From NCBI GenBank assembly GCA_934394565.1, contig CAKRQV010000008.1, positions 1 to 64,000 of the forward strand: 64,000 nt of DNA, in the 5' to 3' direction. This stretch comes from an uncultured Lachnospiraceae bacterium. GTDB taxonomy: Bacteria > Bacillota > Clostridia > Lachnospirales > Lachnospiraceae. Below the pieces are notes generated by a model. The model saw nothing but the letters and a program-made list of their open reading frames with translations. It was not told the origin of the DNA and did not search any database. Within the stretch, counting starts at the first letter, position 1, and every line of letters begins with the position of its first letter. Below are positions 14,819 through 21,804 of the stretch, piece by piece. The position numbers were made by a program, and so were the translations under genes.

Positions 14819-16117
14819 ATGTTTGCAGACAGAGCAACGATTTTTATCAGATCCGGTAAGGGTGGTGACGGTCATGTCAGCTTCCGTCGTGAACTTTATG
14901 TACCGAACGGCGGGCCGGACGGCGGAGACGGCGGTCGTGGCGGTGATGTGATCTTTGTGGTGGACCGCGGTATGAACACCCTGTCGGAATACAGACACAA
15001 ACACAAATTTGCAGCGCAGGACGGTCAGGAGGGTGGCAAGAGACGATGCCACGGTTCTGATGGTGCTGACTGTATCTTAAAGGTTCCGGAAGGAACGGTC
15101 ATTTATGAAAAGAACACGGGCAAGGTCATCGCTGACATGTCCGGTGAGAATACAAAACAGATCATCCTGACTGGTGGCCGTGGCGGCAAGGGTAATATGC
15201 ATTACGCTACAGCTACGATGCAGGTGCCAAAATATGCCCAGGCAGGACAGGCTGCGCAGGAGCTTGAAGTACGTCTTGAGCTGAAAGTGATCGCAGACGT
15301 AGGACTGGTTGGATTCCCGAATGTCGGTAAATCCACATTCCTGTCCCGTGTATCCAATGCAAAGCCAAAGATCGCCAACTACCATTTCACAACCCTGAAT
15401 CCAAATCTCGGTGTTGTTGATCTGGACGGTGGTGGCTTTGTCATTGCAGATATCCCTGGTCTGATCGAGGGTGCTTCTGAGGGCCTTGGCCTTGGTCACG
15501 AGTTTCTGCGCCACATTGAGCGTACCCGTGTACTGGTGCATATCGTGGACGCAGCATCCGTCGAGGGACGTGATCCGGTGGATGATATTGAAAAGATCAA
15601 TGCAGAGCTTCGCGCCTATAATCCGGAGATTGCTGCCCGTCCGCAGGTGATCGCCGCAAATAAGATTGATGCGATCTATGTAGAAGATGGACAGGAAAAT
15701 CCGATCGATCGACTGAAACGTACCTTTGAGCCACAGGGTATCGAGGTATTTGCAATTTCCGCGGTCACAGGTGAAGGCATAAAGCCACTGTTATATAAGA
15801 TCCGTGAGCTGTTAAACAACTGTGAGCAGGAACCGATCGTGTTCGAGCAGGAATTCTTCCCGGAGGATGCGCTTCTGACAGAGTCCCTGCCATATACGGT
15901 AGAGCGTACTGAGGAGAGCGATGGTTCTGTATTTATCGTTGAGGGACCGAAGATTGAAAAGATGCTTGGCTATACGAATCTGGATTCCGAGAAAGGCTTC
16001 GCTTTCTTCCAGCGTTTTCTGAAGGAAAGCGGCATCTTAAAAGACCTCGAAGCACAGGGGATTTCCGAGGGTGATACGGTCCGCATGTATGGCCTGGAAT
16101 TTGATTATTTTAAATAA
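14819..16117 (+). CDS. obgE: GTPase ObgE/CgtA
   Basis: A protein of 432 aa with the full three-domain layout. The glycine-rich Obg domain is residues 1-158 (GGPDGGDGGRGGD). The G domain follows, with G1 GFPNVGKS, switch region FTTLNPNLG, DIPGLIEGA and NKID. The C-terminal OCT domain lies after about residue 350. ObgE is an essential GTPase that works in 50S assembly and (p)ppGpp responses and, in Firmicutes, in sporulation onset. It is followed closely by yhbY (29 nt), in the conserved assembly-factor block. Confidence 0.97.
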   Translation: MFADRATIFIRSGKGGDGHVSFRRELYVPNGGPDGGDGGRGGDVIFVVDRGMNTLSEYRHKHKFAAQDGQEGGKRRCHGSDGADCILKVPEGTVIYEKNTGKVIADMSGENTKQIILTGGRGGKGNMHYATATMQVPKYAQAGQAAQELEVRLELKVIADVGLVGFPNVGKSTFLSRVSNAKPKIANYHFTTLNPNLGVVDLDGGGFVIADIPGLIEGASEGLGLGHEFLRHIERTRVLVHIVDAASVEGRDPVDDIEKINAELRAYNPEIAARPQVIAANKIDAIYVEDGQENPIDRLKRTFEPQGIEVFAISAVTGEGIKPLLYKIRELLNNCEQEPIVFEQEFFPEDALLTESLPYTVERTEESDGSVFIVEGPKIEKMLGYTNLDSEKGFAFFQRFLKESGILKDLEAQGISEGDTVRMYGLEFDYFK

Positions 16118-16146
16118 TATCTTTCAAACAAAAAGAGGAATAAAAC

Positions 16147-16437
16147 ATGACAAGTAAACAGAGAGCATATTTAAAAGGTCTGGCTATGACAATGGATCCG
16201 ATCTTCCAGATGGGCAAATCCAGTCTGACACCGGAAAATACAAAAGCTATTGATGAAGCTCTGGCAGCCAGAGAACTGATCAAAATCAGCGTGCTGCAGA
16301 ACTGCCTGGATGATCCGAAAGAGATCGCCGCAGTTCTGGCTGAGCGTACACACTCCCAGGTCGTACAGGTTATCGGTAAAAAGATCGTGCTGTACCGCGA
16401 GGGTAAAGATAATAAAAAGAAGATCATTCTTCCGTAA
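16147..16437 (+). CDS. yhbY: CRM-domain RNA-binding ribosome assembly protein YhbY
   Basis: A protein of 96 aa, the usual length, consisting of one CRM domain. It has the signature start LTSKQRAYLKGLA-like, the loop FQMGKSSLTP (GxxG-type RNA-binding loop), and the end QVIGKKIVLYR. YhbY associates with pre-50S particles. It lies between obgE and nadD, as in most Firmicutes, behind AAGAGGAAT. Confidence 0.94.
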   Translation: MTSKQRAYLKGLAMTMDPIFQMGKSSLTPENTKAIDEALAARELIKISVLQNCLDDPKEIAAVLAERTHSQVVQVIGKKIVLYREGKDNKKKIILP

Positions 16438-16449
16438 ATAGTATACAAT

Positions 16450-16513
16450 GGCATATGATGACAGAGTGTTTCTTTGGTTATCTGATAGCAAAGAAAGCCA
16501 TTCACCATATGCC
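16450..16513. repeat. Long imperfect inverted repeat between yhbY and nadD
   Basis: GGCATATG (16450-16457) pairs with CATATGCC (16506-16513), and inner TTTCTTTG (16470-16477) with CAAAGAAA (16489-16496). These are joined by an interrupted middle stem, giving a hairpin of about 64 nt. It has no T tract on either side, so it looks like an mRNA processing or stability hairpin, not a terminator. Confidence 0.55.
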
Positions 16514-16544
16514 GGAAGACAGATCATCTGTGAAGGAAACAGAT

Positions 16545-17162
16545 ATGGGTGTAAAACGAAAAGTAGGGATCATGGGTGGAACCTTCGATCCCATCCATAT
16601 TGGTCACCTGCTGATCGCAGAACAGGCCTGCCAGCAGTTTGATCTCGAAAAAGTACTGTTCATGCCGGCCGGAAATCCACCACACAAGCAAAACAGAAAA
16701 GGCCGCGCCACGAATGAACAGCGTGTGACCATGACAGGCATGGCAATCGCAGATAATCCGCACTTTGAGCTGTCCATGCTGGAAATGCATGCCAAAGGCT
16801 ACAGCTATACCTATCTGACATTGGAAAAGCTCAGGGAAAAGCACCCGGATACAGAGTATTATTTTATTATCGGTGCGGATTCACTGTATGATTTTAAGGG
16901 CTGGTGCATGCCGGAACGGATCTGTGCCTGTGCAACGATCCTGGTAGCTACCAGAAACCATACGGATGAAAATCTGCTGCGTTATGAGATGGAAATGAAC
17001 AGCCAGTGGTTTCACGGCCGTTTTGAGGAACTTTGTATTGACAATATCGATATTTCCTCCCAACAGCTGCGCAAATGGATCAAAGAAGGGCGTTCCGTGC
17101 GGTATTATACACCGGACAGCGTGATCGCCTATATTGAAAAGGAAAATATCTATAAACTATGA
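16545..17162 (+). CDS. nadD: Nicotinate-nucleotide adenylyltransferase
   Basis: A protein of 205 aa. The start at 16545 is chosen because AAGGA is seven bases upstream and the protein then begins at the conserved core (GIMGGTFDPIHIGHLLIA, with the HxGH nucleotidyltransferase motif). Further landmarks are MPAGNPPHK, FIIGADSL, and the C-terminal ISSQQLR (ISSTxIR-like). NadD adenylates nicotinate mononucleotide in NAD synthesis. It precedes yqeK and rsfS, the common Firmicutes order. Confidence 0.95.
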   Translation: MGVKRKVGIMGGTFDPIHIGHLLIAEQACQQFDLEKVLFMPAGNPPHKQNRKGRATNEQRVTMTGMAIADNPHFELSMLEMHAKGYSYTYLTLEKLREKHPDTEYYFIIGADSLYDFKGWCMPERICACATILVATRNHTDENLLRYEMEMNSQWFHGRFEELCIDNIDISSQQLRKWIKEGRSVRYYTPDSVIAYIEKENIYKL

Positions 17163-17205
17163 GAAACCACAGAAATAATACCATAAGACAAAGGAGATGG
17201 ATGCT

Positions 17206-17826
17206 TTGGCAGAATATGATTTTGTGGCCCTGCAGAAAAAGCTGAAAAAAGAGCTGGACAGTGCCCGTTTCCAGCATACCCTGGGCGTTATGTATACGTC
17301 GGCTGCCCTGGCCATGGCACATGACGGGGATCTTATGAAAGCACAGGCGGCAGGACTGTTGCATGACTGTGCAAAATGTATTCCGAGCAAGAAAAAATTA
17401 AAACTCTGTGAGCAGAAACATCTGGACGTCAGTGACTACGAAAAGAACAATCCGTTTATGCTGCATGCCCGTCTCGGAGCTGTGCTGGCCCGGGATATGT
17501 ACGGTGTACATGATCCTGATGTTTTGAGTGCAATCGAATGGCATACCACAGGGAAGCCTGAAATGACGAAATTAGAGAAGATCATCTTTATTGCAGATTA
17601 TATGGAGCCGGGACGATGCAAGGCTTCTGACCTGCCTGAGGTGCGCAGACTGGCATTCCGGGATCTTGACCGATGTATGTATGTGATTTGCCGGGACACA
17701 TTGGTGTATCTGGAAGAAAGCGGTGCACAGATCGATCCGATGACACAGAGAGCATGCGACTACTACAAGTCGCTGTATGACGCAGAAAAGAAAGCAGGAG
17801 GTAATTCTGATGCAGAAAGCAAATGA
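17206..17826 (+). CDS. yqeK: HD-domain hydrolase YqeK (symmetrical Ap4A hydrolase type)
   Basis: About 206 aa. An ATG at 17197 directly abuts AAGGAG, with no spacing, so the TTG at 17206, nine bases from it, is the more likely start. HD-domain metal ligands are visible: H in FQHTLGV, HD in GLLHDCAK, H in MLHARLGA, H in IEWHTTG, and D in FIADYMEPGR. YqeK proteins split diadenosine tetraphosphate symmetrically into ADP. The gene overlaps rsfS by 17 nt. Confidence 0.92.
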   Translation: MAEYDFVALQKKLKKELDSARFQHTLGVMYTSAALAMAHDGDLMKAQAAGLLHDCAKCIPSKKKLKLCEQKHLDVSDYEKNNPFMLHARLGAVLARDMYGVHDPDVLSAIEWHTTGKPEMTKLEKIIFIADYMEPGRCKASDLPEVRRLAFRDLDRCMYVICRDTLVYLEESGAQIDPMTQRACDYYKSLYDAEKKAGGNSDAESK

Positions 17827-18160
17827 AATGGCAAAACTGGCAGTAGAAGCACTGGAAGATAAGAAAGCAACAGATATCAAAATTCTGGATATTGCTGAGA
17901 TTTCTACGCTGGCGGATTATTTTATCATTGCCGGTGGTTCGAACAGAAATCAGGTGCAGGCAATGTGCGACAATGTACAGGAGAAGCTTGGGCGTGCCGG
18001 ATATACGGAATGCAAGACAGAAGGATATGAGGCTGCTAACTGGATTCTGCTGGATTTTGGAGATATTGTGGTTCATCTGTTTGATGAAGAGAACAGGCTG
18101 TTCTATGATCTGGAGAGAATATGGAGAGACGGAAAGGTTGTTGCAACGGATGAACTGTAA
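17810..18160 (+). CDS. rsfS: Ribosome silencing factor RsfS
   Basis: A protein of 116 aa. The start is set by CAGGAGG eight bases before the ATG at 17810. It has the family core KKATDIKILDI, LADYFIIAGGSNRNQVQA, and the end ANWILLDFGDIVVHLFDEENRLFYDLERIW. RsfS binds L14 and blocks subunit joining when nutrients are short. It ends the assembly-factor block before the terminator at 18216-18274. Confidence 0.96.
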   Translation: MQKANEMAKLAVEALEDKKATDIKILDIAEISTLADYFIIAGGSNRNQVQAMCDNVQEKLGRAGYTECKTEGYEAANWILLDFGDIVVHLFDEENRLFYDLERIWRDGKVVATDEL

Positions 18161-18215
18161 GCAGGACTTTTTCTGACTTATTGAGAAATAGGAAAACCGA
18201 ATTATCTGAAAATGT

Positions 18216-18274
18216 AAAAGAGAGCTGAAAATGCAGGTGTTATGAAAAACACTTTGTTTTCGGGCTCTCTTTTT
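18216..18274. terminator. Bidirectional terminator between rsfS and lexA
   Basis: AAAAGAGAGC (18216-18225) pairs with GCTCTCTTTT (18264-18273). An inner GTGTT/AACAC stem lies between them. T-rich flanks on both strands let it serve both convergent genes. Confidence 0.8.
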
Positions 18275-18332
18275 GTCTTAGCATATAAAAGAAAAGTCCA
18301 GCGGAGATTTCTTTTAGTATTATTGAGTATAT

Positions 18333-18953
18333 CTAGCGCATGAAGCGGAATACTCCAATAACCTTACCGAGGATAGTTAACTCACCGTGGACGATGATGG
18401 GATCCATGTAATCGTTTTCTGGCTGAAGGCGGTAGTAGCCGTTTTCCTTGTAGTAGGTCTTAACGGTGACGCTGTCTTCGATCATAGCTACGACCATGTC
18501 ACCGTTGCTGGCGTAAGAACGCTTTTCAACAAGGACCTGATCACCATCGAGAATACCGGCATTGACCATGCTGTCACCGTGTACAGTGAGCATATACGTC
18601 TCTGCATTGGGCATATACTCAGCGGGTATAGGAAAGTAGTTCTCAATATTCTGGACAGCTAAAATCGGCTCTCCGGCGGCCACACGGCCAACAATAGGGA
18701 CATTGACAACTTCGCGTCGCACAAGATTGAAAGCATCGTCGATGATCTCAATCGCTCTGGGCTTGGTCGGATCACGGTGGATGTAGCCGTTACGTTCGAG
18801 CGTCTCGAGATGCGCATGTACTGAAGATGTTGATTTTAAATGGACAGCTTCACAGATGTCACGGACTGACGGAGGGAAGCCACGGTTTAAAATTTCGTTT
18901 TTGATGAAGTCGAGGATTTCCTGCTGTTTTTCTGTAATCTTTCCGTTTGGCAT
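18333..18953 (-). CDS. lexA: LexA SOS repressor
   Basis: A protein of 206 aa. The N-terminal winged helix is about residues 1-70, with recognition helix STSSVHAHLETLERNGYI. The self-cleavage bond is A93-G94 (GRVAAGEP). The catalytic dyad is S128 (HGDSM) and K165 (VTVKTYY), spaced 37 residues as in E. coli LexA. RecA-stimulated cleavage relieves repression of the SOS genes. The gene is transcribed away from the yneA-like gene, and its promoter carries LexA-box-like dyads at 19004-19020 and 19067-19081, so it is autoregulated. Confidence 0.98.
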   Translation of the reverse strand: MPNGKITEKQQEILDFIKNEILNRGFPPSVRDICEAVHLKSTSSVHAHLETLERNGYIHRDPTKPRAIEIIDDAFNLVRREVVNVPIVGRVAAGEPILAVQNIENYFPIPAEYMPNAETYMLTVHGDSMVNAGILDGDQVLVEKRSYASNGDMVVAMIEDSVTVKTYYKENGYYRLQPENDYMDPIIVHGELTILGKVIGVFRFMR

Positions 18954-19003
18954 GATATGTTATTAACTCCTGTATGTAGGTTATTGTGTATTCTTTTAAC
19001 AAA

Positions 19004-19020
19004 TCGAACATGATGTTCGA
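19004..19020. promoter_or_regulatory. LexA box in the lexA leader
   Basis: TCGAACAT-G-ATGTTCGA is a perfect 8-bp dyad around one base. Its CGAAC/GTTCG cores are five bases apart, where the Bacillus-type box has four. It lies between the lexA promoter and its start codon. Confidence 0.8.
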
Positions 19021-19028
19021 GTAGCTTT

Positions 19029-19057
19029 ATCGTAGCATATGAAGGGAGGTATTGCAA
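19029..19057 (-). promoter_or_regulatory. lexA promoter
   Basis: On the - strand TTGCAA (19052-19057) and TACGAT (complement of 19029-19034) are 17 bases apart. LexA-box-like dyads lie on both sides. Confidence 0.65.
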
Positions 19058-19066
19058 GTAGAAAAT

Positions 19067-19081
19067 CGAACACTTTGTTTG
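19067..19081. promoter_or_regulatory. Second LexA-box-like site at lexA
   Basis: CGAAC-ACTTT-GTTTG has the same five-base gap as the other lexA-proximal site, with one off-consensus base. It lies just upstream of the lexA -35 box. Confidence 0.5.
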
Positions 19082-19202
19082 GTTGAAATATCATTCTTTG
19101 ATATTTCCATCTTACGCAGTCAGAAAAAACAGCAAGAAAGTCCGATTTATTACCCTTTGATTAAAGTTATTACAAAAATATAACAAAAATCAAAAATGGA
19201 TG

Positions 19203-19231
19203 TTGACAAACATATGTTCGATATATATAAT
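19203..19231 (+). promoter_or_regulatory. Perfect-consensus sigma-A promoter of the yneA-like gene
   Basis: TTGACA at 19203-19208 and TATAAT at 19226-19231 with a 17-base spacer: an ideal promoter. A LexA box overlaps the -35 end and spacer, and another covers the start of the transcript. It should be silent until LexA is cleaved and very strong afterwards. Confidence 0.9.
19207..19220. promoter_or_regulatory. LexA box 1 of the yneA-like gene
   Basis: CAAAC-ATAT-GTTCG has the canonical four-base gap and lies in the promoter between -35 and -10. Confidence 0.85.
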
Positions 19232-19239
19232 AGCAGCAT

Positions 19240-19253
19240 AGAACAAATGTTCG
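19240..19253. promoter_or_regulatory. LexA box 2 of the yneA-like gene
   Basis: AGAAC-AAAT-GTTCG has a four-base gap and lies just after the predicted transcription start. Confidence 0.85.
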
Positions 19254-19280
19254 GCATTGAAAGATGGAGGGACATATAAG

Positions 19281-19610
19281 ATGAAGACAAGATCCATGAG
19301 AAAGATGAGAAAAGAAAGACGCGTACTGGTTCTGGCTGTGATAGTACTGATGGCTATCTGCCTGTTTATGGCATTCAGCGGACTTCATACTGTGACGGCG
19401 ACATCGCCGGAAGCTTACAAGTATTATACCCATCTGACAGTTGAAGAGGGCGACAGCCTCTGGGATATTGCCGGACGTTATATGGGCCATGAATACAAAA
19501 GCAGAGCCGCCTATATTAAGGAAGTCAAGGAGATCAACCATCTGAATGGCAGCTGCATTTATGCCGGCACCGTACTTGTTGTACCGTATTTTGATACCAT
19601 AAAAAAGTGA
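19281..19610 (+). CDS. yneA: YneA-like SOS cell-division inhibitor (membrane anchor plus LysM)
   Basis: A protein of 109 aa. It has a basic N terminus, one transmembrane helix (about residues 14-34), and an extracellular LysM domain (about 50-104: VEEGDSLWDIAGRY through YAGTVLVVPYF). This is the layout of B. subtilis YneA, which stops septation during the SOS response. It is divergent from lexA and has two LexA boxes on a perfect promoter. The start at 19281 follows TGGAGGG; an in-frame TTG at 19257 is rejected. The name is given by domain, size and regulation, not by close sequence identity. Confidence 0.85.
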   Translation: MKTRSMRKMRKERRVLVLAVIVLMAICLFMAFSGLHTVTATSPEAYKYYTHLTVEEGDSLWDIAGRYMGHEYKSRAAYIKEVKEINHLNGSCIYAGTVLVVPYFDTIKK

Positions 19611-19644
19611 TCCGGTATCAAAGTGACATAGATCGATTCCCCAG

Positions 19645-19698
19645 AAACCGCACAGAGCAGATGATGAACGCCACCGGATTTTGCTTTGTGCGGTTTTT
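19645..19698 (+). terminator. Intrinsic terminator after yneA
   Basis: AACCGCACAGAGCA (19646-19659) pairs with TGCTTTGTGCGGTT (19682-19695), one wobble, followed by TTT. Confidence 0.8.
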
Positions 19699-19819
19699 AC
19701 AGTTATGATTTTGCGACTTTGCAGAAGCGTTAAACGGAAAGATATAGTACAAAAGGAAGAGCAGAAGAAGGATTTCTTTAATGTATGCAAAACTATACGC
19801 TGCATAAAAACAGTTTGAT

Positions 19820-19848
19820 TTGACAAAAGTGCAAAACACTGCTAAGAT
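19820..19848 (+). promoter_or_regulatory. Promoter of the HPr-like gene
   Basis: TTGACA at 19820-19825 and TAAGAT at 19843-19848 with a 17-base spacer. Confidence 0.75.
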
Positions 19849-19896
19849 AACGAAAGCATGTATTAATACCGCAGGAAATTGCAGGAGAGTTATAAA

Positions 19897-20145
19897 ATGA
19901 CAAGCAAAGAAATCATAGTAAAGAATGTAACGTCAAAGGGAGACCATTTACCGTCACAGCTGGTGCAGCTGGCATGCCGTTTCGACAGCTCTATTGAGGT
20001 ACAGACCGAGGGAAAACGTCTGAATGCCAAGAGCCTGATGGGTATTCTTTCTTTTCCGTTCTGTGATGATATGGTCATTACAGTCGTTGCCAATGGTGCT
20101 GATGAAGAGGCCGCCATCGAAGCAATCAATACATATTTACAGTAA
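19897..20145 (+). CDS. HPr-family protein lacking the phospho-histidine (Crh-like)
   Basis: A protein of 82 aa that aligns without gaps to B. subtilis HPr over most of its length. Ser46, the target of HPr kinase, is kept in the motif KSLMG. The active-site histidine at position 15 is glycine here, and position 17, normally arginine, is histidine (KGDHLPS). It therefore should not carry phosphate in the PTS chain. It resembles Crh in keeping only the regulatory serine, though Crh has glutamine at position 15. It is monocistronic, with its own promoter and terminator, and no PTS genes are adjacent. A regulatory role through CcpA-type control is inference. Confidence 0.8.
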   Translation: MTSKEIIVKNVTSKGDHLPSQLVQLACRFDSSIEVQTEGKRLNAKSLMGILSFPFCDDMVITVVANGADEEAAIEAINTYLQ

Positions 20146-20150
20146 AGCGT

Positions 20151-20182
20151 AAAGAGGATTCCGAAAAGGGGTTCTCTTTTTT
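20151..20182 (+). terminator. Intrinsic terminator after the HPr-like gene
   Basis: AAAGAG...TCC pairs with GG...TCTCTTT around a short loop, followed by TTT. It begins 6 nt after the stop codon. Confidence 0.65.
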
Positions 20183-20251
20183 GCTTTAGCATATAACATA
20201 TGATAAGAAGTTTCTGTTGAGACTTATTATTGGTTCAAAAGACAAAGCTGC

Positions 20252-20298
20252 ACCATCTGCAAGGTGATCCCAAGGACATTTTTGCAGATGGTTTTTTT
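20252..20298 (+). terminator. Second terminator before the recombinase gene
   Basis: ACCATCTGCAA (20252-20262) pairs perfectly with TTGCAGATGGT (20282-20292), and TTTTTT follows. It may back up the first terminator, end an unrecognised short RNA, or insulate the recombinase promoter. Confidence 0.8.
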
Positions 20299-20307
20299 GA
20301 AAAATGG

Positions 20308-20372
20308 TTGAAGAGCAATGTGTTTCTATGCTATAATCTATTCGCCAAACACGAGTTTTTCGAATAGATTAT
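20308..20372 (+). promoter_or_regulatory. Recombinase promoter with embedded 12-bp inverted repeat
   Basis: TTGAAG at 20308-20313 and TATAAT at 20332-20337 (18-base spacer, TGC extension) form the promoter. ATAATCTATTCG (20333-20344) and CGAATAGATTAT (20361-20372) are perfect inverted copies 16 bases apart. They overlap the -10 box and end just before the ribosome binding site. It could be an operator or a hairpin that hides the GGAGG at 20373-20377. Confidence 0.7.
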
Positions 20373-20381
20373 GGAGGTTTA

Positions 20382-21449
20382 ATGTATCTTATGCCAGCAA
20401 GAAAATCCTATCATGACCAGACCGATGAAGAAAACATTTTAAAGCTTCGAGATGTTTTAGATACACTGCCACATTTTGCCCGCGATTATTTCCGTGCAGT
20501 AGATGCTACGACAACAACACGCACCCGTATTTCCTATGCCTATGATATTCGGATCTTTTTTCAATTCCTTGCAGCACAGAATCCCTCACTGGAAGGGGTT
20601 CGCATACAGGATCTTCCTGTAGAGATTCTTGATAATGTCAAGGCGCTGGATATAGAGGAATACATAGAGTATTTAAAACTATACGAGGATAAAGATGATA
20701 AACGTATTACGAATGGGGAACGTGGCCTAAAGCGCAAAATATCGGCGCTGAGAAGCTTCTATGCCTATTATTTCCGCCGGGAAATGATCAAAACCAATCC
20801 CACACTGTTGATCGATATGCCAAAGATCCATGAAAAAGCCATCATCCGTCTGGATCCGGATGAGGTGGCATCGCTCCTGGAATACGTAGAATCCTGTGGC
20901 GAAAATCTGACTGGCCAGAAAAAAGCCTATTATGAAAAGACAAAGGAACGAGATCTGGCACTGATTACTCTTTTTCTGGGCACAGGTATCCGTGTTTCCG
21001 AGTGCGTTGGACTGGACATCGAAGATGTTGACTTCAAAAATAATGCCATTAAAGTCACCAGAAAAGGTGGAAATGAGATGTTCGTATATTTTGGTGAAGA
21101 AGTCGAAAAAGCGTTGAAAACGTATCTGACGGTGCGTGAAGGCATCACGCCTGTGGCTGGTCATGAACACGCACTCTTCTATTCCACACAACGTAAACGT
21201 ATCAGTGTAAAAGCAGTGGAGAACCTGGTCAAAAAATACACCAGTTCCATCACAACCTCAAAGAAAATTACGCCTCATAAGCTGCGCAGTACCTACGGTA
21301 CAAATCTTTACCAGGAAACAGGCGATATTTATCTTGTAGCGGATGTTCTTGGGCATAAAGATGTCAATACGACCAGGAAACATTATGCGGCTATGGATGA
21401 GCAGCGCCGCCGTATGGCAGCCAGCGCAGTCAGACTGCGGGAGGAATAA
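20382..21449 (+). CDS. Xer-type tyrosine recombinase
   Basis: A protein of 355 aa. It has an N-terminal SAM-like core-binding domain (about residues 25-150) and a C-terminal catalytic domain with all the expected residues: R in GTGIRVSE, K in VTRKGGN, H and R in TPHKLRSTYGT, H in VLGHKDVNTT, and the nucleophile Y in RKHYAAM. It is some 50 residues longer than XerD, mainly at the N terminus. It stands alone near lexA, with no excisionase, mobilisation or phage genes, and a dif-like palindrome lies 162 bp downstream. This fits a housekeeping chromosome-dimer resolvase better than an integrase. It was not possible to check for a second Xer elsewhere. Confidence 0.85.
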   Translation: MYLMPARKSYHDQTDEENILKLRDVLDTLPHFARDYFRAVDATTTTRTRISYAYDIRIFFQFLAAQNPSLEGVRIQDLPVEILDNVKALDIEEYIEYLKLYEDKDDKRITNGERGLKRKISALRSFYAYYFRREMIKTNPTLLIDMPKIHEKAIIRLDPDEVASLLEYVESCGENLTGQKKAYYEKTKERDLALITLFLGTGIRVSECVGLDIEDVDFKNNAIKVTRKGGNEMFVYFGEEVEKALKTYLTVREGITPVAGHEHALFYSTQRKRISVKAVENLVKKYTSSITTSKKITPHKLRSTYGTNLYQETGDIYLVADVLGHKDVNTTRKHYAAMDEQRRRMAASAVRLREE

Positions 21450-21461
21450 CAACGGATAAAG

Positions 21462-21502
21462 AGCCAGTACAGAGTTATAAATGCTTCTGTACCGGCTTTT
21501 TT
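21462..21502 (+). terminator. Intrinsic terminator after the recombinase gene
   Basis: AGCCAGTACAGA (21462-21473) pairs with TCTGTACCGGCT (21486-21497), one mismatch, followed by a T run. Confidence 0.85.
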
Positions 21503-21508
21503 ATTTAC

Positions 21509-21598
21509 GCAAGCAACGAGCCAAAATCCGTGCTTGCATGAGACCCTGGCGACTGTCGCGATAACTTGAGAAACACGCTACGCGAGCTTCTCATAGTT
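21509..21598. repeat. Hairpin-rich intergenic stretch
   Basis: GCAAGC (21509-21514) pairs with GCTTGC (21532-21537). AACTTGAGAA (21563-21572) pairs with TTCTCATAGTT (21588-21598) with one bulged base. No coding potential is seen. The 374-nt gap between the recombinase and MATE genes holds, in order, a terminator, these hairpins, the dif-like palindrome, and the MATE leader. Confidence 0.5.
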
Positions 21599-21610
21599 CG
21601 GAACATGTAC

Positions 21611-21637
21611 AGTTTACATAATATAGTTATGTAAACT
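21611..21637. other. dif-like Xer recombination site (candidate)
   Basis: AGTTTACATAA (21611-21621), TATAG (21622-21626) and TTATGTAAACT (21627-21637) form an 11-5-11 palindrome. The right arm is identical to the XerD-side arm of the B. subtilis dif site as I remember it (TTATGTAAACT), and the left arm is its exact complement. The centre is 5 bp, where dif normally has 6. It is 162 bp from a Xer recombinase gene and close to the point where gene orientation switches across the window. Confidence 0.5.
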
Positions 21638-21669
21638 AGTGCAAAAGAACATATTTATGATCTTTCGTA

Positions 21670-21698
21670 TTGACATTTTTTCATAATGCAGGTAATAT
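21670..21698 (+). promoter_or_regulatory. Promoter of the MATE gene leader
   Basis: TTGACA at 21670-21675 and TAATAT at 21693-21698 with a 17-base spacer. Transcription would start near 21705, about 120 nt before the coding sequence. Confidence 0.75.
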
Positions 21699-21720
21699 AG
21701 CATTCGAATCGCATACCAAA

Positions 21721-21771
21721 ATGAATGTGGATTTTTCTGGTATCATAATGAGACTATTTTTCGCCACATAG
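21721..21771 (+). other. Possible leader peptide ORF in the MATE leader
   Basis: An ATG at 21721 opens a 16-codon frame, MNVDFSGIIMRLFFAT, that ends at a TAG at 21769-21771 inside the left arm of the terminator hairpin. An internal ATG at 21748 would give MRLFFAT. Neither has a strong ribosome binding site. The position is that expected for ribosome-mediated attenuation, but translation is unproven. Confidence 0.4.
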
Positions 21772-21804
21772 CAGGTCTGTAAAGATCGCTATGTGGCGTT
21801 TTTT
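21762..21804 (+). terminator. Attenuator-type terminator directly before the MATE gene
   Basis: CGCCACATAGC (21762-21772) pairs perfectly with GCTATGTGGCG (21788-21798), and TTTTTT follows. The MATE ribosome binding site AAGGAGG begins only 7 bases later, and the only upstream promoter in range is the one at 21670. ATGTGG at 21725-21730 can pair with CCACAT (21764-21769) as a competing antiterminator. Confidence 0.75.

Noticed and set aside
20382..21449. Integrase of a prophage or integrative element
   Set aside because: No phage, mobilisation, excisionase or cargo genes are near, composition matches the surroundings, and flanking genes are housekeeping.
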